A stretch of 64,000 nt of DNA from Wenyingzhuangia sp. (lineage in GTDB: Bacteria; Bacteroidota; Bacteroidia; Flavobacteriales; Flavobacteriaceae): assembly GCA_020628175.1 (NCBI GenBank), contig JAHDFK010000003.1, forward strand, positions 62,001 through 126,000. Reading direction: 5' to 3'. A model generated the notes under the pieces. The model searched no databases. It had not been told where the DNA came from and saw nothing but the letters and a program-made list of their open reading frames with translations. Shown here piece by piece: positions 16,733-24,695 of this stretch. The position numbers and the translations under genes are program-made. Each line of letters starts with the position of its first letter. The stretch's first letter is position 1.

Positions 16733-16761
16733 AGCACTCTACTATTACCAAGTAAAGTGCT
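16733..16761 (-). terminator. Terminator of the integrase gene
   Basis: AGCACTCTACT pairs with AGTAAAGTGCT with one mismatch and a seven-base loop; the minus strand continues with TTTTTC. It ends integrase transcription before the AAA ATPase gene. Confidence 0.7.
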
Positions 16762-16787
16762 GTAATTATGTGATTCAATATATTTGA

Positions 16788-18026
16788 TTATGCTACTGTA
16801 GTATATGAAATTTGAGATTCTTCAAGTAGTTTTCTCATTTCATTATCTACTACTTCATTAGAGTAGGTTTTCAAATAAGCTTGCGTAATTTCTACATTAG
16901 CATGCCCCATTGCATCACTAATTACATCTGTAGATACACCTGCAAACTTTAAATTAGTAGCAAAAGAATGCCTAATGGAGTAACTTGAAATTGATTTATT
17001 GACACCTTGTATATCAGCTATTTCTTTTAGCTGTTTATTAAACTTTTTGAGCATTTTTTTCTTTCTATTGTCTATTTGGACTGCTGTCAAATCTTTTCTT
17101 AATAAAATAGGTAAAACATAATCTGTAGGTCTATTTTGTGCCTTATAATATTTTAACACCTTTCTAACTGGCTCTAAAATTTCTACAGAGAAATTACCTT
17201 TGGTTTTAGATCTAGTGTAATTGATTCTGAAATTATCAATATCACACCATTTTAATTTCATCATATCTACAAAGTTCATCCCTCCAGTATAATAGCTAAA
17301 TATTAAAAAATTCCTAGTATCAAGTAAATGAGGATATTTCTTTACATCTATCAATTCTAGTTTTCTAATTTCTGACCTTGTTAAAGCTTTCTTGACATTT
17401 TTACCCTTGAATTGAGAAACCTTATAATCTTCAAATGGATAATATTTTCTATCAACTACTCCTTGTTTTATAGCATCATTAAATACAGCTCTTAAATGCC
17501 TCATTTTAAAAGCAACTCCTCCATCATCATTGTTATTACTTCTTAGAAACACTTCATATTTTCTTAATAATGTTGAAGTGATTTCTTTAAACATAATATT
17601 TTTTCTTGCTGTAAATTTGAAAAATGATTTATACACTCCATCATATGCATTAGCATTACCTACTCTATTGGATTTTAGTAGATCTGATACTTTATCTTTC
17701 CAAAATTCAGAAACATTCATATTATTTTTACTTTTACCTCTAAAAGCTTCTTCAAACTGGTTTAAAGTAAAATCTATGTCGTCAATACAGAAGTTATCTA
17801 TTATTGAGTAACTTTTTTCTAGTACTTTGGTCAACAACCTATTTCTTTGTATGTAATTAGGGTAAGATTTTTTAAATCTTGAGCTACTTGAATCCCAATC
17901 TTTAGCTAAACAATAAATACCAAGAGAAATTCTTTTAACTTGTCTATCCTTAATAACACATAGTACAATAGGATATAATCCTTTTGAATTCATTTTTTTC
18001 TTTAATATAATTTTTGCTGTTGCCAT
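16788..18026 (-). CDS. Tyrosine recombinase (integrase) of the element
   Basis: A 412-residue integrase of the Bacteroidota type. It has an N-terminal arm-binding region (MNSKGLYPIVLCVIKDRQVKRISLG), a SAM-like core-binding domain (about residues 100-190) and a catalytic domain. The catalytic marks are Arg in SEIRKLELIDV region with YYTGGMNFVDMMKL, the SSYSIRHSFATNLK box (His-x-x-Arg), GHANVEITQAYLKTYS with the nucleophile Tyr. It lies about 2.3 kb from attR, and a composite inverted repeat covers its promoter region. It should catalyse site-specific exchange at the tRNA gene. Confidence 0.93.
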   Translation of the reverse strand: MATAKIILKKKMNSKGLYPIVLCVIKDRQVKRISLGIYCLAKDWDSSSSRFKKSYPNYIQRNRLLTKVLEKSYSIIDNFCIDDIDFTLNQFEEAFRGKSKNNMNVSEFWKDKVSDLLKSNRVGNANAYDGVYKSFFKFTARKNIMFKEITSTLLRKYEVFLRSNNNDDGGVAFKMRHLRAVFNDAIKQGVVDRKYYPFEDYKVSQFKGKNVKKALTRSEIRKLELIDVKKYPHLLDTRNFLIFSYYTGGMNFVDMMKLKWCDIDNFRINYTRSKTKGNFSVEILEPVRKVLKYYKAQNRPTDYVLPILLRKDLTAVQIDNRKKKMLKKFNKQLKEIADIQGVNKSISSYSIRHSFATNLKFAGVSTDVISDAMGHANVEITQAYLKTYSNEVVDNEMRKLLEESQISYTTVA

Positions 18027-18043
18027 CTTTTAAAATTTTGATA

Positions 18044-18082
18044 GTTACATTTTCACACCTTTTTATAGTGTGATATTGTAAC
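18044..18082. promoter_or_regulatory. Composite nested palindrome before the integrase
   Basis: Outer arms GTTACA/TGTAAC and inner arms TCACAC/GTGTGA are each perfect and concentric, with equal 3-bp spacers and a 9-bp centre. It starts 18 bp upstream of the integrase ATG and ends 20 bp after the upstream gene. There is no T run, so an operator fits better than a terminator. Confidence 0.7.
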
Positions 18083-18102
18083 AGTTACTTATTCACTAAT
18101 TT

Positions 18103-18996
18103 TTAGAAATTCATTAATTCTGAGTATTTCCTCAAAAGTTTACTTCTTAGTAAATTTTCACTTTGATTTAAATTTAACTCCCCAAACAACTCTTTACATC
18201 TAGTTTTATTCCTTGAGATAGTCATTCTAGTTCTCCTAGTCCTCTGAAATTGCCAATATTCTGAGCTTTTAAATTGGGTTAACCACTGATTCTGCTGATA
18301 AGTAAGCTCTAAATTAGATACATCATCTACAATCATCATTTCATCAAATCTTTTTAATAGCTCAAGAAATAATAACCTCAACACATATTTATTCTTTAAA
18401 TCACCTAACTTGAAAATACCTAACCTTTCTAAAGCCTTAGATTTATGAAATCTAACTTCAAACCTAAGTATATTATGATCTAGCCTAAACTGTTTTCCCT
18501 TATCATAAATTTTCACAGCATATTCTGAATGGTTAAACTGCTTGTAAGTTCCTCTTCCATTAAATGTTTTTAAAATATCATGTGTTTTGTATTTATGCAT
18601 CAATACTTGGTTATTAATAAAATCTGTTACATCAACATCTTCCATATCTATATTAAATCCAAACTCAAGTTGAGTTAATTTACTTTCATCTAAATGAGGT
18701 ACATCTCTCTGTAATGCATTTATACAATCACAAAAATTTGAATAAGAGAAATCATTATAGTTTTGCTCTACACCTTCCTGCCTTAAATTAAAGTCCTTAT
18801 GGATTGAGTTTTTTAAATACCCTTGTTTTTCAGAAACTCCTACTGCATAATGTCCATAAAAATCTCTATATGGATATTCAATTTCACTTGTATGAAACCC
18901 AAAAGTTGCCTTTAAATCAGGAAAGTATTTTTCATTGGTAAGAAATTGCTCAAAACCTATTTTATCCCTCCACAATAGTTTTATAAAATCTACCAT
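18103..18996 (-). CDS. Possible replication initiator (phage gene II/X-like)
   Basis: A 297-residue basic protein, family not certain. Features that recall rolling-circle or phage gene II/X-type initiators are the paired strands around TQLEFGFNIDME, the YAVKIYDKGKQF segment and the ILRFEVRFHKSKALERLG segment. Those (Tyr-Asp-Lys and Leu-Arg-Phe-Glu) are common in such proteins of Bacteroidota elements. The C terminus is strongly basic (RTRRTRMTISRNKTRC). No HUH motif is clear. It starts 3 bp after the HTH gene (19000-19287), so they are co-transcribed, and lies before the integrase. Confidence 0.5.
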   Translation of the reverse strand: MVDFIKLLWRDKIGFEQFLTNEKYFPDLKATFGFHTSEIEYPYRDFYGHYAVGVSEKQGYLKNSIHKDFNLRQEGVEQNYNDFSYSNFCDCINALQRDVPHLDESKLTQLEFGFNIDMEDVDVTDFINNQVLMHKYKTHDILKTFNGRGTYKQFNHSEYAVKIYDKGKQFRLDHNILRFEVRFHKSKALERLGIFKLGDLKNKYVLRLLFLELLKRFDEMMIVDDVSNLELTYQQNQWLTQFKSSEYWQFQRTRRTRMTISRNKTRCKELFGELNLNQSENLLRSKLLRKYSELMNF

Positions 18997-18999
18997 AGC

Positions 19000-19287
19000 C
19001 TAAGAATTTTTAGTTAAAAAACTCTCCAGTTCTAACATTGAATCTTCACAAGAAAATACTCTGCCAGCTAAAATCCAAGCATCTAAATCTTGCTTTTGGA
19101 AATAGATTTTCTTCCCACCAGGAGTATAATATGTTATCTCTTTTTTACTAGTAAGTTTATACATACTAGGTTTTGAGATTTTTAAATAACTACAGGCTTC
19201 TTCTAAGCTGTAAAACTCATTTCTCTTTTTTTCTATCCTTAATAGGATTTCTTTTAATTCTGTAATTTGTTCTTGGATGTTATCCAT
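19000..19287 (-). CDS. Excisionase-like HTH protein
   Basis: A 95-residue protein from the ATG at 19287; the upstream ATG at 19317 is in the palindromic leader and is less likely. After a short N-terminal coiled coil (IQEQITELKEILLRIEKKR) comes a MerR-like winged helix of the excisionase type: YSLEEACSYLKISKPSMYKLTSKKE, then TPGGKKIYFQKQDLDAWI. Such proteins bend the attachment DNA for excision or regulate the element. It is the first gene of an operon with the Rep-like gene. The start codon itself lies in a perfect inverted repeat, suggesting self-regulation. Confidence 0.85.
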   Translation of the reverse strand: MDNIQEQITELKEILLRIEKKRNEFYSLEEACSYLKISKPSMYKLTSKKEITYYTPGGKKIYFQKQDLDAWILAGRVFSCEDSMLELESFLTKNS

Positions 19288-19335
19288 AATTTTAAAAATT
19301 ATGGAATGAGGCCTCATCCCTGATTATTATAGGGA
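19284..19335. promoter_or_regulatory. Three consecutive palindromes at the excisionase-like gene start
   Basis: First CCATAATTTT-A-AAAATTATGG (19284-19304) covering the start codon, then the perfect ATGAGGCCTCAT (19306-19317), then TCCCT-N9-AGGGA (19317-19335). They touch each other. They form a likely control region for excision and replication genes. Confidence 0.7.
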
Positions 19336-19421
19336 CAAAGGAAGTTTAAAAGGCAATTTTTTATTTTGAAGTGTAAGAATGGAGTAAGAGAAAGTGTAAG
19401 AAAAAAAGTAAGATTAAAATC

Positions 19422-20282
19422 TTATCTCAAATATGGTTCTAGCAACCCTGATAGTTTTTTAGTGTAATCTTCTTTTTCTTTAATCTTATCAAAATTAACT
19501 ATGGTTATAGGAGTACCTTGCTTAGTCATAAAAACACCTGATTCTTCTATGCTTCTTGCTTTAAGGTTATAAAAAAAACAACTAATTGAAACTATAAATG
19601 ACTTCATTTTGTTATTAAAGCATCTAAATTTTATATAATCAGTTTGGGATGGGTTTCTTTCAGTTAGTGAATTAAAAAACATTTCAAAAGTAACCTCTGT
19701 ATCATCAATCAAATCTTCATCTATTGCAATGTCATATAATTTTTCAAATACAGCTTTTTTCATAAAATCTTTAGGTTCAAATTTTGAATTGTAATTCTCA
19801 GATTGAATAATAACTTTAGGTTGGTTGATACTAATACTGAATTTTTCACAAACAAAACTTATTAAGCCTTGAATTACTTCTTTAAATTTTAATGATTCAG
19901 AGTATTTAGAATCTGCTACTGCAAGAACCTCATTTAGTTCCTTTAGTAAAATATTACCAACAGTTTTTTGACTACCACCACTTACCAAAACTTGCATTAA
20001 CATTGCATCTATTACCTTTTTAGCTATTAATGATTCTGCTAATAACTTTTTTTCAAAATCTTTTTTAAAATCATATTGCCCAGTGATCTCAATGATTTTA
20101 TCAGTAATAGGATCTATATCAGCTGTAATACTTTCAAATGTCCCCTTTTCATAATCTGGATTTAAAAAATGTGAAGGAAATTTTTGAGATTGTTGATTCA
20201 TCACATTTCTTTTTAATTTTTCATAAGAACTATTATGAGCTATATTTTTAAAATAAGATAATGGATTATTTTTCTCAGTCAT
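19422..20282 (-). CDS. Unrecognised 286-residue protein next to attR
   Basis: The family is not recognised. It is a charged, helical cytoplasmic protein with no signal or membrane helix; the first 60 residues look disordered, and the middle part (KKVIDAMLMQVLVSGGSQKTVGN) is helical. It is the gene closest to the right attachment site and reads away from it. The 23-bp end repeat lies 16 bp upstream of its start, so that repeat could also act in its promoter. Confidence 0.68.
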   Translation of the reverse strand: MTEKNNPLSYFKNIAHNSSYEKLKRNVMNQQSQKFPSHFLNPDYEKGTFESITADIDPITDKIIEITGQYDFKKDFEKKLLAESLIAKKVIDAMLMQVLVSGGSQKTVGNILLKELNEVLAVADSKYSESLKFKEVIQGLISFVCEKFSISINQPKVIIQSENYNSKFEPKDFMKKAVFEKLYDIAIDEDLIDDTEVTFEMFFNSLTERNPSQTDYIKFRCFNNKMKSFIVSISCFFYNLKARSIEESGVFMTKQGTPITIVNFDKIKEKEDYTKKLSGLLEPYLR

Positions 20283-20297
20283 TTTTTAAGTATTGAA

Positions 20298-20320
20298 ATG
20301 TTGACCCTATGTTGACCCCA
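20298..20320 (+). repeat. Right copy of the 23-bp element-end repeat
   Basis: Identical to 2261-2283, same direction, with the tandem ATGTTGACCC units. It lies 47 bp inside attR and before the start of the 19422-20282 gene. Confidence 0.75.
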
Positions 20321-20331
20321 AAGAAACAAAA

Positions 20332-20357
20332 AAGCCTCTACATTTCTGTAAAGGCTT
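20332..20357 (-). terminator. Element-borne terminator of the reconstituted tRNA
   Basis: AAGCCT-C-TACA pairs with TGTA-A-AGGCTT around a four-base loop; on the minus strand six T follow. It lies 11 bp beyond the tRNA 3' end, inside the element, so the element replaces the terminator it displaces. Confidence 0.75.
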
Positions 20358-20367
20358 GACTTTAAAT

Positions 20368-20412
20368 GTGGTCCCACATGGGCTCGAACCATGGACCCCC
20401 TGATTATGAGTC
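20368..20412 (-). repeat. attR: tRNA 3' part joined to the element
   Basis: Matches 2103-2147 over 45 bp with two differences at paired T-stem positions. The longest identical run is 21 bp, from the variable loop through the anticodon loop, the likely exchange region. Confidence 0.88.
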
Positions 20413-20442
20413 AGGTGCTCTAACCAACTGAGCTATGAGACC
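20369..20442 (-). tRNA. tRNA with CAT anticodon, elongator Met or Ile2
   Basis: A full cloverleaf of 74 bases without encoded CCA. Acceptor stem GGTCTCA/TGGGACC, D arm with AGCTCAGTTGGTTAGAGC, anticodon stem CCTGA/TCAGG with loop CTCATAA, T arm CATGG-TTCGAGC-CCATG. The paired first base (G1-C72) rules out the initiator. Met elongator is more likely from the D-loop form; Ile2 with lysidine has the same anticodon. It is the integration target; its 3' half seems to come from the element. Confidence 0.93.
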
Positions 20443-20453
20443 TAAAGCGGTGG

Positions 20454-20461
20454 CAAATTTA
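20454..20461 (-). promoter_or_regulatory. -7 box of the tRNA gene
   Basis: On the minus strand TAAATTTG matches TAnnTTTG, 11 bp before the first tRNA base. Confidence 0.5.
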
Positions 20462-20503
20462 GTATATTTTTACGATCTCACAAATATTTTTTTCACTTTG
20501 TAG

Positions 20504-21505
20504 CTATACACTTCTCGCCATTAAATACTTTCCAAAATCAATCAACTGATTCTTAGAAACTTCAGTAATATTTACTCCTTCTAAATTTTTAAAAGCTTTT
20601 ACTGTATAAGCCTCTATTTCTTGTTTTATTTGTGCTACAGCCCCACTTTTTAAAAACAACTCTTTCACTTCGGCTACTTTTAAAGCTATATCATCTGCTT
20701 CTTTTTCGTAATAGTTATTAAACTTTTCTAAATCCTGTTTGGCTAAAAATTCTTTTGTTTTTATTACTAAATACGTTTTTTTATTTTCTATAATATCCCC
20801 TCCTATTTGTTTTCCAAAAGTTTTAGGATCTCCAAAAGCATCTAAATAATCATCTTGTAACTGAAAAGCAAGTCCCAGATTCAATCCGTAAGCATACAAA
20901 GCATCTGAATCTGCGTCTGATGCACCTGAGATAATAGCTCCCATTTTTAGCGCCGCAGCAACCAATACAGATGTCTTTAGCTTAATCATTTCAATATATT
21001 CTGTAATAGCTACTTCCGTTCTATTTTCAAAATCCATATCATACTGCTGCCCTTCACAAACCTCCAAAGCCGTTTGTTGAAACAAACTCATCAATTTTTT
21101 ATAGGTATCTCCATCGTAAGCTTCTAAATATTTATTCGCTAAAATCATCATTGCATCACCCGATAAGATAGCCGTATTTACATCCCACTTTTCATGAACG
21201 GTTTGTTTTCCTCTTCGCAAAGGAGCCTCATCCATAATATCATCGTGTAATAATGTAAAGTTATGAAACACTTCTATGGCCAAAGCTGCTGCCAACCCTT
21301 TTGTGTGGTCTTTATCAAAAGCCTGTACACTCATTAAAACCAACAAAGGTCGTATACGCTTTCCTCCTAAACTCAGTATATATTTTACGGGTTCGTATAA
21401 GCTTGCAGGTTCTTTAACTTTAACTTCTTTCTCTAAGTACGAAAGAAACGATTCTCTAAAAATTGATAAGTCCAAATGCTCTGTTTTTGAGCGTAAAAAT
21501 AACAC
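20504..21505 (-). CDS. Polyprenyl diphosphate synthase (trans-isoprenyl type)
   Basis: A 333-residue chain-elongating prenyltransferase. It contains GGKRIRPLL, the first Asp-rich motif DDIMDEAPLRRG and the second DDYLDAFGDP, so it condenses isopentenyl diphosphate onto allylic diphosphates. Chain length (C15-C40) cannot be read safely from the sequence; residues before the first Asp motif (LFHNFTLLHDD) contain aromatic groups that would limit the chain. It is the first core gene right of the element, and its promoter region is shared with the divergent TetR gene. The short N-terminal part MLFLRSK may be extended. Confidence 0.9.
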   Translation of the reverse strand: MLFLRSKTEHLDLSIFRESFLSYLEKEVKVKEPASLYEPVKYILSLGGKRIRPLLVLMSVQAFDKDHTKGLAAALAIEVFHNFTLLHDDIMDEAPLRRGKQTVHEKWDVNTAILSGDAMMILANKYLEAYDGDTYKKLMSLFQQTALEVCEGQQYDMDFENRTEVAITEYIEMIKLKTSVLVAAALKMGAIISGASDADSDALYAYGLNLGLAFQLQDDYLDAFGDPKTFGKQIGGDIIENKKTYLVIKTKEFLAKQDLEKFNNYYEKEADDIALKVAEVKELFLKSGAVAQIKQEIEAYTVKAFKNLEGVNITEVSKNQLIDFGKYLMARSV

Positions 21506-21552
21506 AATGGCGCTCTAAATAAAAACTTAACCTAAACTTTACAAAAAACTTT

Positions 21553-21593
21553 GGAAACTTTTTTTGTTTATAAAGTTTCCTGCACTACATTTG
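21553..21593 (+). promoter_or_regulatory. Promoter and operator of the TetR-RND operon
   Basis: An inverted repeat GGAAACTTT (21553-21561) and AAAGTTTCC (21572-21580) encloses a -33 TTG (21564-21566). A -7 box TACATTTG follows at 21586-21593 with 19 bp between. A repressor bound here would cover the -33 region; the downstream TetR protein is the likely ligand. Confidence 0.7.
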
Positions 21594-21613
21594 TCTCAGA
21601 AACAAACTATTAA

Positions 21614-22213
21614 ATGAAGTGTGAAATAATTACGAAAGCTGCGAACATGTTTATCAGACTCGGTTTCAAAAGTGTTACCATGGATGATATTTCTAAAGAC
21701 ATGTGCATTTCTAAAAAAACGATTTACAGTCACTTTAAAAATAAATCTGAACTTGTTGAAGAAAGTACAGACTACATTTTTGAACATATTAACAATGGAA
21801 TCCATGCCATTCGAGAAGAAAAGCTGGATGCAATACAAGAACTATTTAGAATTAAACAATTTGTTTTAGAAACGCTAAAAGACGAAAAAAGCTCTCCACA
21901 ATACCAATTAGAAAAGTTTTACCCTCATATTCATCAAAAATTTAAAAACAAGCATTTAAATGTTGTCCATACCTGTATTGTAGACAATATTGAAAGAGGT
22001 ATTTCTAGTGGTAGTTATCGTCAAGAAATTGATATTGATTTTGTTGCAAGAATCTACTACATAGGAATTACAGGTATCAAAGATCATGAAACCTTTCCTC
22101 CAGCCTTGTATCAACAAAAAACATTAATGTCTAATTTTTTAGACTACCATATAAGGGCTATTGCAACAAACAAAGGTCTATTAACTTTAGAAAATATACT
22201 TAACAACCAATAA
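21614..22213 (+). CDS. TetR/AcrR-family repressor of the efflux operon
   Basis: A 199-residue regulator. Its N-terminal HTH has ITKAANMFIRLGFKSVTMDDISKDMCISKKTIYSHFKNKSELV, the TetR pattern. The rest is an all-helical ligand-binding and dimerisation domain. It is the first gene of a compact operon with the outer-membrane factor (5 bp gap), the adaptor and the RND pump. The perfect 9-bp inverted repeat over the promoter suggests that it represses its own operon and is released by a pump substrate. Confidence 0.88.
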   Translation: MKCEIITKAANMFIRLGFKSVTMDDISKDMCISKKTIYSHFKNKSELVEESTDYIFEHINNGIHAIREEKLDAIQELFRIKQFVLETLKDEKSSPQYQLEKFYPHIHQKFKNKHLNVVHTCIVDNIERGISSGSYRQEIDIDFVARIYYIGITGIKDHETFPPALYQQKTLMSNFLDYHIRAIATNKGLLTLENILNNQ

Positions 22214-22218
22214 AAACA

Positions 22219-23544
22219 ATGAAAAAGAACCTACTGTATAACCTTTGCTTATTGGCATACTTAATAATTCCGTTAACAAGTATGGCTCAAGAAAAAGAAA
22301 AGTCTGACTTTAGTTTAAAAGATGCTATATCGCATGCGCTAAAGCACAATACAAATATTAAAAATGCAGATTTAAATATTGCTGCTGCTAAGTGGAAAAA
22401 ATGGGAAACTACAACCATTGGACTTCCGCAAATTGACGGTAAAATTGAGTACAAAAACAATGTTATTTTACCTGATGAATTTAGCCAAGGAGGAGGAGAA
22501 AATCCTTTGATGTTTATTTTTCCAAAACAACAATTATCTCCAAGTGTTACCTTAACGCAATTAATTTTTAGCGGAACGTATTTAGTTGGATTAGAATCTT
22601 CTAAAGTATTTTTAGAAATTTCTAAAAACGCAAAAACGAAGACTGAAACAGAAATTAAGAAAGCGGTTACAAGTATGTATTCTAGCACTTTACTTGTGAA
22701 AGAAAGTATTGAGCTTACCAACAAAAATATTGCAAATATTAACAACAATATTATAGAAGCAAATGCATTATTTTCCAATGGATTAACCGAAGAAGAAACA
22801 ATAGAGCAATTAGAACTTACCCTAAATAATTTAGAGAACACAAAAAAACAATTAGAAAAATTAAAAGAAATTACAATTTCATCTTTAAAACTCTTAATTG
22901 GTCTCGAAGACTCTAAACCTTTAAAGCTAGCAGATTCTTTAACCGAATTGACACAAGAAAAAACAACTTTAGGAAGTTTTAGTCAACAGTTATCTGTTTT
23001 TAACAATATAGACTATAAAATTGCAGAAAACAATGTAGAAGCAAAACGCCTTTTATACAAATACGAAAAAGCACGTATACTACCAACGCTTGCTGGTTTT
23101 GCCAATCTAAATTCGTTAGGTATCGGTACACATTTTAAAGATATTGTAAATGGCGATTTTTTTACCACAGGTACACTTGGGCTATCTTTAAACATACCCA
23201 TATTTAGTTCTTTCCGATCAAAATCACGCAAAGAACAAGCTAAGTTAGAATGGGAAATGTCTAAAAATTCATTAACAAATTCGAAAGTTAAAATTGCTTT
23301 GGATATTAGAAAAGTGAGCACCGAATTAGAACTAGCACAAAACACGCTAAACAATGCTAAACGAAACTTAGAGTTATCCGAAAGAATCGAACAAAAAAAC
23401 AGTATTAAATACAAAGAAGGGATTGCCAGTAGTTTCGAATTAAATCAAGCACAACTACAATTATACAGCAGCCAAAATCAATATTTACAAGCTATGGTTA
23501 ATGTTATTAACAAACAAGCAGAACTAAACGCATTAAAAAACTAA
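22219..23544 (+). CDS. TolC-family outer-membrane efflux protein
   Basis: A 441-residue protein with signal peptide (LLAYLIIPLTSMAQ) and the usual two OEP repeats: long helices with Asn, Gln and Ala, such as SLKDAISHALKHNTNIKNADLNI at the N terminus and KYKEGIASSFELNQAQLQLY near the end. It would form the trimeric channel of the tripartite pump with the next two genes. Length is normal. It is the second gene of the TetR operon. Confidence 0.92.
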   Translation: MKKNLLYNLCLLAYLIIPLTSMAQEKEKSDFSLKDAISHALKHNTNIKNADLNIAAAKWKKWETTTIGLPQIDGKIEYKNNVILPDEFSQGGGENPLMFIFPKQQLSPSVTLTQLIFSGTYLVGLESSKVFLEISKNAKTKTETEIKKAVTSMYSSTLLVKESIELTNKNIANINNNIIEANALFSNGLTEEETIEQLELTLNNLENTKKQLEKLKEITISSLKLLIGLEDSKPLKLADSLTELTQEKTTLGSFSQQLSVFNNIDYKIAENNVEAKRLLYKYEKARILPTLAGFANLNSLGIGTHFKDIVNGDFFTTGTLGLSLNIPIFSSFRSKSRKEQAKLEWEMSKNSLTNSKVKIALDIRKVSTELELAQNTLNNAKRNLELSERIEQKNSIKYKEGIASSFELNQAQLQLYSSQNQYLQAMVNVINKQAELNALKN

Positions 23545-23558
23545 AGCTATTTAAAAGC

Positions 23559-24692
23559 ATGAAACAAATATTATATACCATTTTAGCAATAACAGTTGTT
23601 GCTTGTGGAAATAAAGAAAAAAGTATTACAGACATTATTAGCTCTAAAGACATTAAAGCTATTAAAACCGAAAGAAGCAAAGTAGTTGCAGAACTAAAAT
23701 TATTAGACGACGCTTTGGTACAACTTGATACCATCAAAAAACTTCCATTAGTATCTACATTACAACCAAAAACACAAGCTTTTAATCACTTTGTAGAAAT
23801 ACAAGGAAATGTAGAAACCAAACAAAATTTAATTCTATTTCCAGAAATGGGAGGTCTTTTAAAAAGAGTATTGGTAAAAGACGGGCAAAGAGTAAGCAAA
23901 GGACAAACCATTGCTATTATAGACGACGCTGGTTTAAAAGAGCAATTGGCTCAGTTAAGTGCTAGAGCAGACTTATCTAAAACAACTTTTGAAAGACAAG
24001 AACGCTTATGGAAACAAAAAATTGGTTCTGAAATTCAGTTTTTACAAACACAAACTGCTTACTTGGCCGATTTAAATGCCGTAAAACAATTAAAAACACA
24101 AATAGACAAAGTAAATATTCATGCTCCTTTTTCTGGAATTATAGACGAAGTAATAACAGATGAAGGTTCGTTTGTAGCGCCAGGACAAACACCTATTGCA
24201 CGTTTGGTAAACCTAAACAACATGACGATTGCTGCAGAAATTCCAGAAACCTATGTTCGTTTTGTTAAAAAAGGAAAAAAAGTAAAAGCGTTTTTTCCAG
24301 TACTAGACAAACACACCGAAACTGTAATTACACAAGCGGGTAATTTTATCAACCCAAACAACCGAAAGTTTAAGGTAGAAATGCAAGTACCTAAAAACAT
24401 AGAAGCCAAACCTAATATGAGTGTTCGTTTGTTGGTAAACGATTATCAAAACGAACAGGCAATTTTAATTCCACAAAGTATTATTTCTGAAAACGAAAAC
24501 AACGAAGAATACATTTATGTAGCTGTTAAAGAAAACGGAAAGTACATGGCTAAGAAAAGCTTTATCAAAACCGGAAAAACAAGTAAAAACGACATCGAAG
24601 TTTTAGAAGGTCTTTCCACAAATTCTCAGATAATTATAGAGGGAGCTAGAACCATTAGAGAAGGACAACAAATAAAGATTTTAAACCGATAA
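23559..24692 (+). CDS. RND periplasmic adaptor lipoprotein
   Basis: A 377-residue membrane-fusion protein with a lipoprotein signal (LAITVVACGNKEK, lipid Cys at about 17). It has biotinyl-lipoyl halves VFPEMGGLLKRVLVKDGQRVSKGQTIAIID and VNIHAPFSGIIDEVITDEGSFVAPG around a short helical hairpin, and a beta-barrel with SIISENENNEEYIYV. It joins the RND pump and the TolC-like channel. It starts 14 bp after the channel gene and ends 3 bp before the pump gene. Confidence 0.92.
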   Translation: MKQILYTILAITVVACGNKEKSITDIISSKDIKAIKTERSKVVAELKLLDDALVQLDTIKKLPLVSTLQPKTQAFNHFVEIQGNVETKQNLILFPEMGGLLKRVLVKDGQRVSKGQTIAIIDDAGLKEQLAQLSARADLSKTTFERQERLWKQKIGSEIQFLQTQTAYLADLNAVKQLKTQIDKVNIHAPFSGIIDEVITDEGSFVAPGQTPIARLVNLNNMTIAAEIPETYVRFVKKGKKVKAFFPVLDKHTETVITQAGNFINPNNRKFKVEMQVPKNIEAKPNMSVRLLVNDYQNEQAILIPQSIISENENNEEYIYVAVKENGKYMAKKSFIKTGKTSKNDIEVLEGLSTNSQIIIEGARTIREGQQIKILNR

Positions 24693-24695
24693 ACA

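Larger units (their letters stand above)
2103..20412. mobile_element. Integrative element of about 18.3 kb in a tRNA gene, carrying QatABCD
   Basis: The segment is bounded by a 45-bp direct repeat made of the 3' part of a CAT-anticodon tRNA (2103-2147 and 20368-20412, two differences). Inside are a tyrosine recombinase near the right end, an excisionase-like HTH gene, a possible replication initiator, an AAA ATPase with DUF3871, RadC-like and PcfJ-like genes, and cargo. A 23-bp repeat lies just inside each end. No relaxase, VirB4/TraG-like genes, capsid, terminase or tail genes are visible, so it is neither a self-conjugative ICE nor a full prophage. A mobilisable element, an integrated plasmid or a satellite would fit. 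Codons and spacers inside look richer in A and T than the flanks. Confidence 0.85.

Noticed and set aside
2103..20412. Self-transmissible conjugative element
   Set aside because: No relaxase, coupling protein, VirB4-like ATPase or other transfer genes are visible; only mobile-element helper genes and a PcfJ-like protein are present.
2103..20412. Intact prophage
   Set aside because: There are no capsid, portal, terminase, tail or lysis genes in the 18 kb.
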